Of a stretch of DNA of 64,000 nucleotides, positions 8,799-16,694 are shown piece after piece. A program made the position numbers and the translations under genes. How positions within the stretch are numbered: position 1 is the stretch's first letter; every line of letters starts with the position of its first letter. Source of the stretch: Mesorhizobium sp. ORS 3324 (GTDB lineage: Bacteria; Pseudomonadota; Alphaproteobacteria; Rhizobiales; Rhizobiaceae); contig LM655206.1 of assembly GCA_000824825.2 (NCBI GenBank), positions 1,391 to 65,390 on the forward strand, in the 5' to 3' direction. The notes beneath the pieces are model-generated. The model saw nothing but the letters and a program-made list of their open reading frames with translations. It ran no database searches and was not told the DNA's origin.

Positions 8799-9965
8799 AT
8801 GACCGCATGCATCGTCGGCTGGGCGCATTCGCGCTTCGGCAAGCTCGAAGGCGAGACGCTGGAGGGCCTGATCACCAAGGTCGCCGTGGACGCGCTCGAC
8901 CATGCCGGCATCGGCCCGGACGATGTCGACGAAATCGTGCTCGGCCATTTCAATGCCGGCTTCTCGGCGCAGGATTTCACTGCGAGCCTGGTGCTGCAGG
9001 CGGACGACCGGCTGCGCTTCAAGCCGGCGACGCGCGTCGAGAATGCCTGCGCCACCGGCTCGGCAGCTGTCAGGCAAGGTATCCGCGCCATCGATGCCAA
9101 CGCTGCCCGCATCGTGCTGGTGGTCGGCGCCGAGCAGATGACGACGACGCCCGGTCCCGAGATCGGCAAGAACCTGCTCAAGGCTTCCTATCTGCCCGAG
9201 GACGGCGACACGCCGGCCGGCTTTGCCGGCGTCTTCGGCAAGATCGCGCAGGCCTATTTCCAGCGCTATGGCGACCAGTCGGATGCGCTCGCCATGATCG
9301 CCGCCAAGAACCACAAGAACGGCGTCGACAATCCCTACGCGCAGATGCGCAAGGATTTCGGCTACGAATTCTGCCGCCAGGAAAGCGAGAAGAACCCGTT
9401 CGTCGCCGGTCCGCTGAAGCGCACCGACTGCTCGCTGGTCTCGGACGGCGCCGCCGCGCTTGTGCTTACAGATACCGCGACGGCGCTGAAGATGCGCCGC
9501 GCCGTCACCTTCCGCGCCAATGAACATGTCCAGGATTTCCTGCCGATGTCGAAGCGCGACATCCTCGCCTTCGAGGGCTGCGAGCACGCCTGGGGGCAGG
9601 CGCTGAAGAAGGCAGGCGTCACGCTCGACGACCTCTCCTTCGTCGAGACGCATGACTGCTTCACCATCGCCGAGCTCATCGAATATGAGGCCATGGGTCT
9701 GGCGAAGCCCGGCGAAGGCGCCAAGCTCGCGCTGGAAGGCGTGACGGCCAAGGACGGCCGCCTGCCGGTCAATCCCTCCGGCGGCTTGAAGGCCAAGGGT
9801 CACCCGATCGGCGCCACCGGCGTGTCGATGCACGTGCTGACGGCGATGCAGCTCACGGGTGAGGCCGGCGGCATCCAGGTGCCGGGCGCGAAGCTCGGTG
9901 GCATCTTCAACATGGGTGGCGCAGCGGTGGCCAACTACGTTTCCATTCTCGACCGGATCAGGTAG
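8799..9965 (+). CDS. Thiolase family protein (acetyl-CoA acetyltransferase-like)
   Basis: A 388-aa thiolase-fold enzyme that forms or cleaves a beta-ketoacyl-CoA. The nucleophilic Cys84 is in RVENACATGSAA, and the C-terminal GGLKAKGHPIGATG (328-341, His335) is the second active-site loop. The HDCF segment (285-288) is typical of the SCP-x/thiolase-like subgroup rather than PhaA, where this position reads NEAF. A strong ribosome binding site (GGAGG) precedes the ATG. It is transcribed away from betI and probably with the asparaginase gene 54 bases downstream. The substrate cannot be told from sequence. Confidence 0.85.
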   Translation: MTACIVGWAHSRFGKLEGETLEGLITKVAVDALDHAGIGPDDVDEIVLGHFNAGFSAQDFTASLVLQADDRLRFKPATRVENACATGSAAVRQGIRAIDANAARIVLVVGAEQMTTTPGPEIGKNLLKASYLPEDGDTPAGFAGVFGKIAQAYFQRYGDQSDALAMIAAKNHKNGVDNPYAQMRKDFGYEFCRQESEKNPFVAGPLKRTDCSLVSDGAAALVLTDTATALKMRRAVTFRANEHVQDFLPMSKRDILAFEGCEHAWGQALKKAGVTLDDLSFVETHDCFTIAELIEYEAMGLAKPGEGAKLALEGVTAKDGRLPVNPSGGLKAKGHPIGATGVSMHVLTAMQLTGEAGGIQVPGAKLGGIFNMGGAAVANYVSILDRIR

Positions 9966-10019
9966 AAGCGGCCCGCAATAAAGCGGGCACCCTCTGGGCG
10001 TGCGCGTGCGGGAGGCACC

Positions 10020-11024
10020 ATGGCAAATCCGGTTCTGGTCGAAGTCACGCGTGGCGCGGTGGTCGAGAGCGCCCATCGCGGCGCCGTCATCGTCTTCGAC
10101 GCCGACGGCAAACCCGTCTTGGAAATCGGCGACACGGCGCGCCCGGTGTTCCCGCGCTCGGCCGTGAAGGCAATCCAGGCGCTGCCGCTGGTCGAGAGCG
10201 GCGCGGCCGATGCCTACGGCTTCGGCGACCGCGAATTGGCGCTCGCCTGCGCCTCGCATTCGGGCGAGTCGGCGCATGTCGAACTGGCCACGGCGATGCT
10301 TGCCAAGGCCGGCCTCGACAGGACGGCGCTCGAATGCGGCGCGCACTGGCCGTCGAACCACGATGCGACCATTGCGCTGGCGCGCGCCGGCGGCTTCCCG
10401 AATGCGCTGCACAACAACTGCTCCGGCAAGCATTCCGGTTTCCTCTGCACCTGCATCCACTCCGGCATCGCGCACCGCGGTTACGTCAAGGCCGGCCATC
10501 CGCTGCAGGAGATGGTGCGCGAAGCAATGCAATCGGTGACGGGCGCAGCGCACGACGTCGACCATTGCGGCACGGATGGCTGCTCGATCCCCACCTATGC
10601 CGTGCCGCTGAAGAACTTCGCGCTCGGCTTTGCCCGCATGGCGACTGGCAGGGGCTTTTCTCCCGAGCGCGCCAGGGCGGCGAAGCGGCTGCTCTCGGCC
10701 TGCATGGCTGAGCCGTTCCTGGTGGCCGGCACGGGCAGGGCCGATGTCGCGCTGATGCAGGCCGCCCCCGGCCGCATCTTCGTCAAGACAGGCGCCGAGG
10801 CCGTCTATTGCGCTGCTCTTCCCGAACTTGGTCTTGGCATCGCTTTGAAATGCGATGACGGCGCCAGCCGCGCTTCCGAAGTGATGATCGCTGCAGTGCT
10901 GGCAAAACTGCTGCGCAGCGACGAAGCGGTCGCGGCAAAGCTCACCGAACTCGCCCACGCGCCTGTCGAAAGCCGCGTCGGCGCCAAGGTCGGCTCGCTG
11001 CGGCCGACGGCTGCGCTGAACTAG
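10020..11024 (+). CDS. Zinc-dependent L-asparaginase, Rhizobium etli AnsA/ReAV type
   Basis: Hydrolyses L-asparagine to aspartate and ammonia. This 334-aa protein belongs to the Asparaginase_II family, unrelated to E. coli asparaginases. The residues reported for the R. etli enzyme are present with an offset of one: Ser47 and Lys50 in PRSAVK, Ser79 in CASHSGE, and the zinc ligands Cys134, Lys137 and Cys188 in NNCSGKHSGF and CGTDGCSIP. The GGGAGG sequence before the ATG is a good ribosome binding site. It follows the thiolase gene closely, so the two may form one transcript. Confidence 0.9.
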   Translation: MANPVLVEVTRGAVVESAHRGAVIVFDADGKPVLEIGDTARPVFPRSAVKAIQALPLVESGAADAYGFGDRELALACASHSGESAHVELATAMLAKAGLDRTALECGAHWPSNHDATIALARAGGFPNALHNNCSGKHSGFLCTCIHSGIAHRGYVKAGHPLQEMVREAMQSVTGAAHDVDHCGTDGCSIPTYAVPLKNFALGFARMATGRGFSPERARAAKRLLSACMAEPFLVAGTGRADVALMQAAPGRIFVKTGAEAVYCAALPELGLGIALKCDDGASRASEVMIAAVLAKLLRSDEAVAAKLTELAHAPVESRVGAKVGSLRPTAALN

Positions 11025-11078
11025 CGCGGACAATGCGTCCGCACTTGCTGGGGCGGCGTCCCGGGCGAGCCAGGACAG

Positions 11079-11576
11079 CTACCCCTTCTGAGCCATCTTC
11101 AGCGACAGCACCAAAGTCATCGGAATTTTTGGGGAAGCCTGGAAGCCAAAGTGCTCATAAAACGCCTTGGCTTCATCCGATATGGTATGAACCAAGAGAC
11201 CGCGAATGCCGAGGATGGCTGCCGCTTGACCGGTCCGCAGCACCGCGTCCTGCAACAGAGCGACGCCCGGACCCTTTCCCTGCCAGCTGACATCGACGGC
11301 CAAACGGCCAAGTACAGCCATGGGCACGGGATCGGGCATATTGCGCCGGATCGAACCGGGCGCATCCGTCAGGTCAAGTCCGCCTGACGAAAGGCAATAA
11401 TAGCCGACAACTCGTGCGCCTTCTGCAATCACATAGGTTCTGGACGCCCCGCTGACTTGATTGGCGCGCGCCCGCCGTCGAAGCCATTGGTCCAGGCTGT
11501 CAGTCCCGCTTTGAAATAGGTCGAGTTCGTGACTATCGGCAAGAAGGGCTGGTGCCGATAGCATCAGTCCCGCCAA
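11079..11576 (-). CDS. GNAT acetyltransferase toxin (TacT/AtaT-like)
   Basis: A 165-aa GNAT-fold acetyltransferase expected to inhibit translation by acetylating aminoacyl-tRNA. Visible features are the RNMPDPVPMAVLGRLAVD strand leading into the acetyl-CoA pyrophosphate loop (QGKGPGVALLQDA), and the C-terminal AKAFYEHFGFQ with the catalytic Tyr. The start at 11576 overlaps the end of the DUF1778 antitoxin gene by 13 bases, the usual arrangement of TacA-TacT pairs. Which tRNA or other substrate is modified cannot be deduced. Confidence 0.85.
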   Translation of the reverse strand: MAGLMLSAPALLADSHELDLFQSGTDSLDQWLRRRARANQVSGASRTYVIAEGARVVGYYCLSSGGLDLTDAPGSIRRNMPDPVPMAVLGRLAVDVSWQGKGPGVALLQDAVLRTGQAAAILGIRGLLVHTISDEAKAFYEHFGFQASPKIPMTLVLSLKMAQKG

Positions 11577-11845
11577 GGCTTGGGCGCATTCATCAGGCGG
11601 GCAAATCCCTCGCCGCTCGGTGGCCGATCGAGGATATCCAGATAATGCTGATAGCTTTCGGCATCGACCTTGACGAGGGTCTGGTCGAGCAGCGTGTCTT
11701 CGGCTGCGCGGTAAGCGGCCTCGATCATGAAGTCGGAGCGGGTCTTTCCGCGTATCTTCGCGGCACGATCGATCAGGACGCGGACATCTTCACGGATGCG
11801 CAGATTGACGGGCTTGGCGCGGCTGTCCTGGTTTTTCGTGGCCAT
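11564..11845 (-). CDS. DUF1778 (TacA-like) ribbon-helix-helix antitoxin
   Basis: A 93-aa DUF1778 protein, the standard partner of GNAT toxins. The N-terminal PVNLRIREDVRVLIDRAA and TRSDFMIEAA segments form the ribbon-helix-helix DNA-binding part, and the C-terminal YLDILDRPP...LMNAPKPWRD is the toxin-neutralising tail. I chose the ATG at 11845 because AAGGA lies nine bases upstream; an in-frame ATG at 11869 is possible. The gene is upstream of and overlaps the toxin, and the pair probably represses its own promoter through the inverted repeat at 11875-11895. Confidence 0.85.
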   Translation of the reverse strand: MATKNQDSRAKPVNLRIREDVRVLIDRAAKIRGKTRSDFMIEAAYRAAEDTLLDQTLVKVDAESYQHYLDILDRPPSGEGFARLMNAPKPWRD

Positions 11846-11874
11846 GGCAATGAATCCTTCTACGATCAATATTG

Positions 11875-11895
11875 CACATTTGCATATACAATGTG
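11875..11895. promoter_or_regulatory. Candidate operator of the GNAT/DUF1778 module
   Basis: The inverted repeat CACATT-N9-AATGTG lies 30-50 bases upstream of the antitoxin start, within an AT-rich promoter-like segment. Its position just upstream of the antitoxin is what conditional cooperativity autoregulation would need. No experimental consensus is claimed. Confidence 0.45.
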
Positions 11896-11923
11896 TATCT
11901 AAATCTAAGATCGTGGCTGTGGC

Positions 11924-13300
11924 CTAGCTGACCTTGTTCCGCTCGACAGTGAGATGTGCGTAGCCCGTATCGTCTGACTGGGCGAGGTCGCCTGTCACCG
12001 GCTCGGCCCAGCGCTGCCCGATGATGGCGCCGTTCTGAGCGCCGTCGATGATGTTGTCCGAGATAACGGCGCTGCCTGAGCCTTCGACGACGCTGACGAC
12101 GATGCCCGTGCCAGCCTTGCGGATGATGTTTCCCGTTGCCACGACGTTGCGCAGATAGGGTCCCCAGCCGAGCTGCATGCCGTAGAGCGGGGCGTTCTCC
12201 ACGACATTGCCGGAGACGGTGGTGTCGGCCTCGGCGCTGATGCCGACGCCGAAGCCCGGCGGATCGGCGGTGTAGGGGCCGACAGTCGAGAGGTTGCGCA
12301 CGATGTTGTTCGAGCACACGGCCATGCGGCCGCCTTCGTTGAAGTTGACGATCGAGATGCCGTTGGCGGCGCCGTCGACCAGATTGTTGCTGAGGATCGC
12401 ACCTTCGAAGGAGAATTCCGAATAGATTCCCGTCTCGCCGGAGCGCGAGCAGGTATTGCCGCTGATCTGCAGATCGCTGGAGCTGTTGGCGCGGATCGCC
12501 GAGAAGGCACAATCCGAGACGACATTGCCCGAGATAATGACATTGCCGGCGCGGAAGGCGTTGATGCCGTTGCCGTTTTGGCCTGTGCCGCCGCTCCTGG
12601 CGCCGATGCGCCGCACCCGGTTGCCGCTGACGATGGTGCCGTCTTCCGCCTGTTGCCAGCGATGCACCAGAATGCCGCCATTGCCGCAGTCGGAGACGGT
12701 ATTGTCCGAAATCTCCAACCCGCCGGCCTCGACCGAATAGATGCCGGCATCCGCCGCGCCCGAAATATCGGAGCGCCCGATGCGTCCGGCGACATGTTCC
12801 AGTGCCAGGCCGTTCTTGCCGCTGCCGGTGACCTGGCAGTTGTCGATCGCGAGATGGGCGACGCGGCGCAGATCGAGCAGCCCTTGCGCATAGTCCGCCA
12901 GCCAGCGGTTGCTGCCGTCCAGCACCAGTCCGCTGAGCTCGATATGCTCGGCCTGCTCAGCCATCATCAGATGGCCGTTGCCGCCGTAGACGATGCGCGT
13001 GGCGCCGGGCACGCCGGACAGGCGCACGCGGGCGGGCAGCTTCAGATTGGAGACAAGATAGGCGCCGGGCGGCAGGAACACCGGCGCGTCGCGGTCGCTG
13101 GCGTCAGCAAGCATCTTGGTGAAGGTCTTGCTCTGGTCGTCCAGCGCGCCTGGCTGCACGCCGATCTCGATGGCGTTGATCGAGCCGCGCATTGCCGCCT
13201 GCTCGATGCCGGGCAACATCTTCGCCGATGCCTTGCCGGCAAGGAGCCCGGCTGCGGCAAGGCCGGCGGTCCGGGCAAGTAGCGCTCGTCTGTTCAACAT
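11924..13300 (-). CDS. Tat-exported right-handed beta-helix protein (TIGR03808-like)
   Basis: A 458-aa exported protein. The N-terminus MLNRRALLARTAGLAAAG with AGKASA looks like a twin-arginine signal and cleavage site. The rest is a chain of short repeats with a xxISGNxV / xxISDNxI rhythm (for example GLEISDNTVSDCGNGGI and VIISGNVVSDCAFSAI), typical of parallel beta-helix folds seen in pectate lyases and surface carbohydrate enzymes. No catalytic residues are assigned. The start at 13300 is preferred because AAGGA lies nine bases upstream and the Tat motif follows at once. It is probably the conserved twin-arginine repeat family found in Rhizobiales, of unknown function. Confidence 0.8.
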   Translation of the reverse strand: MLNRRALLARTAGLAAAGLLAGKASAKMLPGIEQAAMRGSINAIEIGVQPGALDDQSKTFTKMLADASDRDAPVFLPPGAYLVSNLKLPARVRLSGVPGATRIVYGGNGHLMMAEQAEHIELSGLVLDGSNRWLADYAQGLLDLRRVAHLAIDNCQVTGSGKNGLALEHVAGRIGRSDISGAADAGIYSVEAGGLEISDNTVSDCGNGGILVHRWQQAEDGTIVSGNRVRRIGARSGGTGQNGNGINAFRAGNVIISGNVVSDCAFSAIRANSSSDLQISGNTCSRSGETGIYSEFSFEGAILSNNLVDGAANGISIVNFNEGGRMAVCSNNIVRNLSTVGPYTADPPGFGVGISAEADTTVSGNVVENAPLYGMQLGWGPYLRNVVATGNIIRKAGTGIVVSVVEGSGSAVISDNIIDGAQNGAIIGQRWAEPVTGDLAQSDDTGYAHLTVERNKVS

Positions 13301-13405
13301 CGGCACAGGTCCTTGCGTTCCGCCCGGTCGTCGCAGGAATCGTGCCAAAGTTCAGTCGTCGGCAAATCGCTTGTGCAGTTGCCTGTCCAAGCCTAAGTTC
13401 ATGCT

Positions 13406-13888
13406 ATGAGCAGAGCTTTTACACGCGAAGAAGACAGCGAAAACGCCATTGCCGGCGTCGGCGAACGACCGATAAGCCCGCACCGCAATCTGGTGACGGA
13501 GCGGGGCCTCGCGATGATCGAGGAGAATCTCGCCGAGCTGCGCGATCTGATGGCCAAGGCCGAAAGGAAGGGCGATCGCGAGCGCCTCGCGGTCGTGTCG
13601 CGCGACCTGCGCTACTGGTCTGCACGGCGCGAAAGCGCGGAGCTTTCGGTGCCAGAGCCCGGCAGCAACGTGGTCCGTTTCGGCATGGGTGTCACATTGG
13701 AAAACGACGATGGCAAGAAGGTGCATTGGCGCATCGTCGGCGAGGACGAGGCTAATCCTTCAAAAGGCAGCATTTCCCATGTATCGCCGATGGCGATTGC
13801 TCTGTTCGGCAAGAAGGTTGGCGAGATCGTCACCGTCAACGGCAAGGAGTGGGAGATCGTCAAGCTATCGGACAGGACGGAGAACTAG
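13406..13888 (+). CDS. GreA/GreB-family transcription elongation factor-like protein
   Basis: A 160-aa protein with the two-part plan of Gre factors. The N-terminal coiled coil (about 30-80, TERGLAMIEENLAELRDLMAKAE) is followed by a C-terminal FKBP-like domain with VRFGMGVTLEND...WRIVGEDEANPSKGSIS (in pieces) and SPMAIALFGKKVGEIVTV. Gre factors enter the RNA polymerase secondary channel and rescue backtracked complexes. This copy diverges from housekeeping GreA and is probably an accessory paralogue. It overlaps the doc gene end by four bases, tail to tail. Confidence 0.85.
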   Translation: MSRAFTREEDSENAIAGVGERPISPHRNLVTERGLAMIEENLAELRDLMAKAERKGDRERLAVVSRDLRYWSARRESAELSVPEPGSNVVRFGMGVTLENDDGKKVHWRIVGEDEANPSKGSISHVSPMAIALFGKKVGEIVTVNGKEWEIVKLSDRTEN

Positions 13889-14271
13889 CCCTCGAGCTTG
13901 ACAGTATGGTCGCGGAAGAAGGCCGCGGCACCAGCCTCATCGATTTCACCCGCGGCGACCATCATCACGAGCTGGATGACATCCTCCTGCTCGGCTTCGA
14001 TGCTTAAACCGTTGAAGTAGAGAAACAAGTCAGCCGCTGCAAAAGCCGTGCGCTTGTTGCCGTCGACAAACGGGTGGTTCTTCGCAAGGCCGAAAAGATA
14101 CGCGGCTGCCAGTTCGCAAAGATCCGGCTCGCCATAGGCCTCTTTCTGTTGAGGTCGGGCGAGCGCCGACTCCAACATGCCTTCATCGCGGATACCCGGC
14201 GCGCCGCCGTGGAGGCGCAATTGCTCGGCGTGCATCGCCTCCACGAATTCTCGCGAATGATGCTCGGTCAT
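13885..14271 (-). CDS. Doc-type Fic-domain toxin
   Basis: A 128-aa death-on-curing toxin. The active-site loop HPFVDGNKRT (66-75) ends in NKR, as in Doc proteins, rather than the GNGR of AMP-transferring Fic proteins. Doc of phage P1 phosphorylates EF-Tu and stops translation, so a similar kinase role is inferred. LRLHGGAPGIRDEGMLESALARP near the N-terminus is a standard Doc-family block. The ATG overlaps the upstream antitoxin stop by four bases (ATGA). Confidence 0.9.
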   Translation of the reverse strand: MTEHHSREFVEAMHAEQLRLHGGAPGIRDEGMLESALARPQQKEAYGEPDLCELAAAYLFGLAKNHPFVDGNKRTAFAAADLFLYFNGLSIEAEQEDVIQLVMMVAAGEIDEAGAAAFFRDHTVKLEG

Positions 14272-14498
14272 TTCGCGAGCGCGCGGTAGGCAACCTCGTA
14301 TTTCTTCATCCGCTCGCGCGCGATCTTCATCTTGCGCTCGAACTCTTCGGCAGAGTCTTCCAAGCGGCGCAAACGAAGCTCCTGACCTTCCTGGACGACG
14401 ACCACGTTGTCACCGGCCTTCAGGTGCAGCCGATCGAGAAGCTCTTTCGGCAGGATCAGGCCCTCGGAATTGCCGATCTTGCGAATGGTGGTGTTCAT
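14268..14498 (-). CDS. AbrB/MazE-type antitoxin paired with Doc
   Basis: A 76-aa antitoxin. Residues 3-45 form a swapped-hairpin AbrB DNA-binding domain (TIRKIGNSEGLILPKELLDRL, then KAGDNVVVVQEGQELRLR), and the charged helical C-terminus (EEFERKMKIARERMKKYEV) should wrap and neutralise the toxin. It is first in a two-gene operon with doc, overlapping by four bases. The promoter region just upstream holds a perfect palindrome flanked by direct repeats (14523-14566). Confidence 0.88.
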   Translation of the reverse strand: MNTTIRKIGNSEGLILPKELLDRLHLKAGDNVVVVQEGQELRLRRLEDSAEEFERKMKIARERMKKYEVAYRALAK

Positions 14499-14522
14499 GA
14501 CGGATCATCCTGTTGCAACGCT

Positions 14523-14566
14523 AATTATAACGTGTAACGCCGGACGTTACAACAAGAATTATAACG
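14523..14566. promoter_or_regulatory. Palindrome and direct repeats upstream of the AbrB-Doc operon
   Basis: GTAACG-CCGGA-CGTTAC (14534-14550) is a perfect 6-bp-arm palindrome. It is flanked by two copies of AATTATAACG at 14523-14532 and 14557-14566, 34 bases apart. The segment is AT-rich and lies 25 bases upstream of the antitoxin start, so it is a likely autoregulatory operator-promoter. Confidence 0.6.
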
Positions 14567-14570
14567 GTGC

Positions 14571-16694
14571 CTACTCAGCCGCCAGCAACCGATCCATCAG
14601 CCGGTCCGCCGCCTGCGGGATCACCGTGCCCGGCGGAAAGATTTCTGCAGCGCCCGCCTTCAGCACCGCGTCATAGTCCTGCGGCGGGATGACGCCGCCG
14701 GCGACGATCAGCATATCGCCATGGCCGAGCTTCTTCAGCGCTTCCTTGAGCTCAGGGATCAGCGTCAGGTGGCCGGCCGCAAGCGAGGACGCACCGATGA
14801 TGTCGACATCGTGCTGGACCGCCAGCCTTGCGATCTCTTCCGGCGTCTGGAACATCGGACCGACGGTGACGTCGAAGCCGAGATCGGCAAAGGCGGAGGC
14901 GATCACCTTCTGGCCGCGGTCGTGCCCGTCCTGTCCCATCTTGGCGACCAGGATGCGCGGCTTGGCGCCGGTCTTCTTCTCGAACGCCTCGATCTTTTCC
15001 TTCAGCCGGTCGACCGCCGGATTGTCGCCGAGCGCGTCGCGATAGACGCCGGAGATCGTCTGCACCGTGGCCGCATGCCGGCCGAACACCTTCTCCAGCG
15101 CCAGCGAGATCTCGCCGACGGTGGCATTGGCGCGCGCCGCGCGGATGGCGAATTCGAGCAGGTTTTCGCCGCTTTCGGCCGCGCGGGTGAGGGCGGTTAG
15201 CGAATCCTCCAGCGCGGCGACATCGCGCGTGCCTTTCAGCCGCTGCAGCTTGGCCAATTGCCGAGCCTTCACCTCGGCATTGTCGATCTTGAGCACATCG
15301 ACTTCGATATCGGCTTCCGGCCGATGCGCGTTGACGCCGACCAGCACCTGCTCGCCGGAATCGATGCGCGCCTGCGTGCGCGCCGCCGCTTCCTCGATGT
15401 GCAGCTTCGGAATGCCTTTCTCGATCGCCGCCGCCATGCCGCCGAGGTTTTCGACCTCCTGGATATGGGCCAGCGCGCGCGCCGCCAGATCATGCGTCAG
15501 CCGCTCGACATAGGCCGAGCCGCCCCACGGATCGATGATGCGCGTTGTGCCGGATTCCTTCTGCAGGATGAGTTGCGTGTTGCGGGCGATGCGGGCCGAA
15601 TGGTCGGTCGGCAGCGCCATTGCCTCGTCGAAGGAATTGGTGTGCAGCGACTGCGTATGCCCCTGCGTCGCCGCCATCGCCTCGATCATCGTGCGGGTGA
15701 TGTTGTTGTAGGGATCCTGCGCCGTCAGCGACCATCCGGATGTCTGGCAATGGGTGCGCAGCGACAGCGAGCGCTCGTCCTTCGGCGAAAAATTCTTCTT
15801 CATCAGGCTCGACCAGAGCAGGCGCGCAGCGCGCAGCTTGGCGACCTCCATGAAGAAGTTCATGCCGATCGCCCAGAAGAAGGAAAGCCGCGGCGCGAAG
15901 CGGTCAATGTCGAGGCCGGCGGCAACGCCGGCGCGCGCATATTCGATGCCGTCGGCGATGGTGTAGGCAAGCTCGAGGTCGGCCGTCGCGCCCGCTTCCT
16001 GCATGTGATAGCCGGAAATCGAGATCGAGTTGAATTTCGGCATGTGCCGCGAGGTGTAGGCGAAGATGTCCGACACGATCCGCATCGAGGGCTTAGGTGG
16101 ATAGATGTAGGTGTTGCGGACCATGAACTCCTTCAGAATGTCGTTCTGAATGGTGCCGGCGAGATCCTTCTGCTCGACGCCCTGCTCCTCCGCGGCCACG
16201 ATATATAAAGCCATGATCGGCAGCACCGCGCCGTTCATGGTCATCGACACCGTCATCTCGTTGAGCGGAATGCCGTCGAAGAGCTGGCGCATGTCGAGGA
16301 TGGAATCGATCGCCACGCCGGCCATGCCGACATCGCCGGCGACGCGCGGATGATCGCTGTCGTAGCCGCGATGGGTAGCGAGGTCGAAGGCGACCGATAG
16401 CCCCTTCTGGCCGGCGGCGAGGTTGCGGCGGTAGAAGGCGTTGGATTCTTCGGCCGTCGAGAAGCCGGCATATTGCCTGATCGTCCAGGGCTGCTGGACA
16501 TACATGGTCGGGTAGGGGCCGCGCACGAAAGGCGGGAGCCCGGGATAGGTATCGAGATTGGCCAGCCCCTTGAGGTCGCCCTGCGAGTAGAGATGTTTTA
16601 CGGCGATGCCTTCCGGCGTCATCCGCTGGCCCTTGAGCTCGACAGGCGCGCGGCGCGGCGCCGACCAGCCGATCTGGCTGAAATCCGGGATCAT
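14571..16694 (-). CDS. Methylmalonyl-CoA mutase, large (B12-binding, alpha) subunit
   Basis: Interconverts succinyl-CoA and (R)-methylmalonyl-CoA using adenosylcobalamin, allowing entry of propionyl-CoA carbon into the citric acid cycle. The 707-aa protein has the catalytic TIM barrel (PTMYVQQPWTIRQYAGFSTA at about 67-86) and a C-terminal cobalamin domain with the DGHDRG base-off motif in AKMGQDGHDRGQKVIASAF, plus VAGGVIPPQDY. The ATG at 16694 overlaps the stop of the small subunit by four bases, so the two subunits are translationally coupled. A longer upstream frame is just antisense or out-of-frame extension. Gene names vary (mcmA, bhbA, scpA), so no symbol is given. Confidence 0.95.
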   Translation of the reverse strand: MIPDFSQIGWSAPRRAPVELKGQRMTPEGIAVKHLYSQGDLKGLANLDTYPGLPPFVRGPYPTMYVQQPWTIRQYAGFSTAEESNAFYRRNLAAGQKGLSVAFDLATHRGYDSDHPRVAGDVGMAGVAIDSILDMRQLFDGIPLNEMTVSMTMNGAVLPIMALYIVAAEEQGVEQKDLAGTIQNDILKEFMVRNTYIYPPKPSMRIVSDIFAYTSRHMPKFNSISISGYHMQEAGATADLELAYTIADGIEYARAGVAAGLDIDRFAPRLSFFWAIGMNFFMEVAKLRAARLLWSSLMKKNFSPKDERSLSLRTHCQTSGWSLTAQDPYNNITRTMIEAMAATQGHTQSLHTNSFDEAMALPTDHSARIARNTQLILQKESGTTRIIDPWGGSAYVERLTHDLAARALAHIQEVENLGGMAAAIEKGIPKLHIEEAAARTQARIDSGEQVLVGVNAHRPEADIEVDVLKIDNAEVKARQLAKLQRLKGTRDVAALEDSLTALTRAAESGENLLEFAIRAARANATVGEISLALEKVFGRHAATVQTISGVYRDALGDNPAVDRLKEKIEAFEKKTGAKPRILVAKMGQDGHDRGQKVIASAFADLGFDVTVGPMFQTPEEIARLAVQHDVDIIGASSLAAGHLTLIPELKEALKKLGHGDMLIVAGGVIPPQDYDAVLKAGAAEIFPPGTVIPQAADRLMDRLLAAE

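Noticed and set aside
8019..11033. 1004-codon minus-strand frame spanning thiolase and asparaginase
   Set aside because: Only the last 196 codons (betI) have conserved content. The rest lies opposite two clear plus-strand genes.
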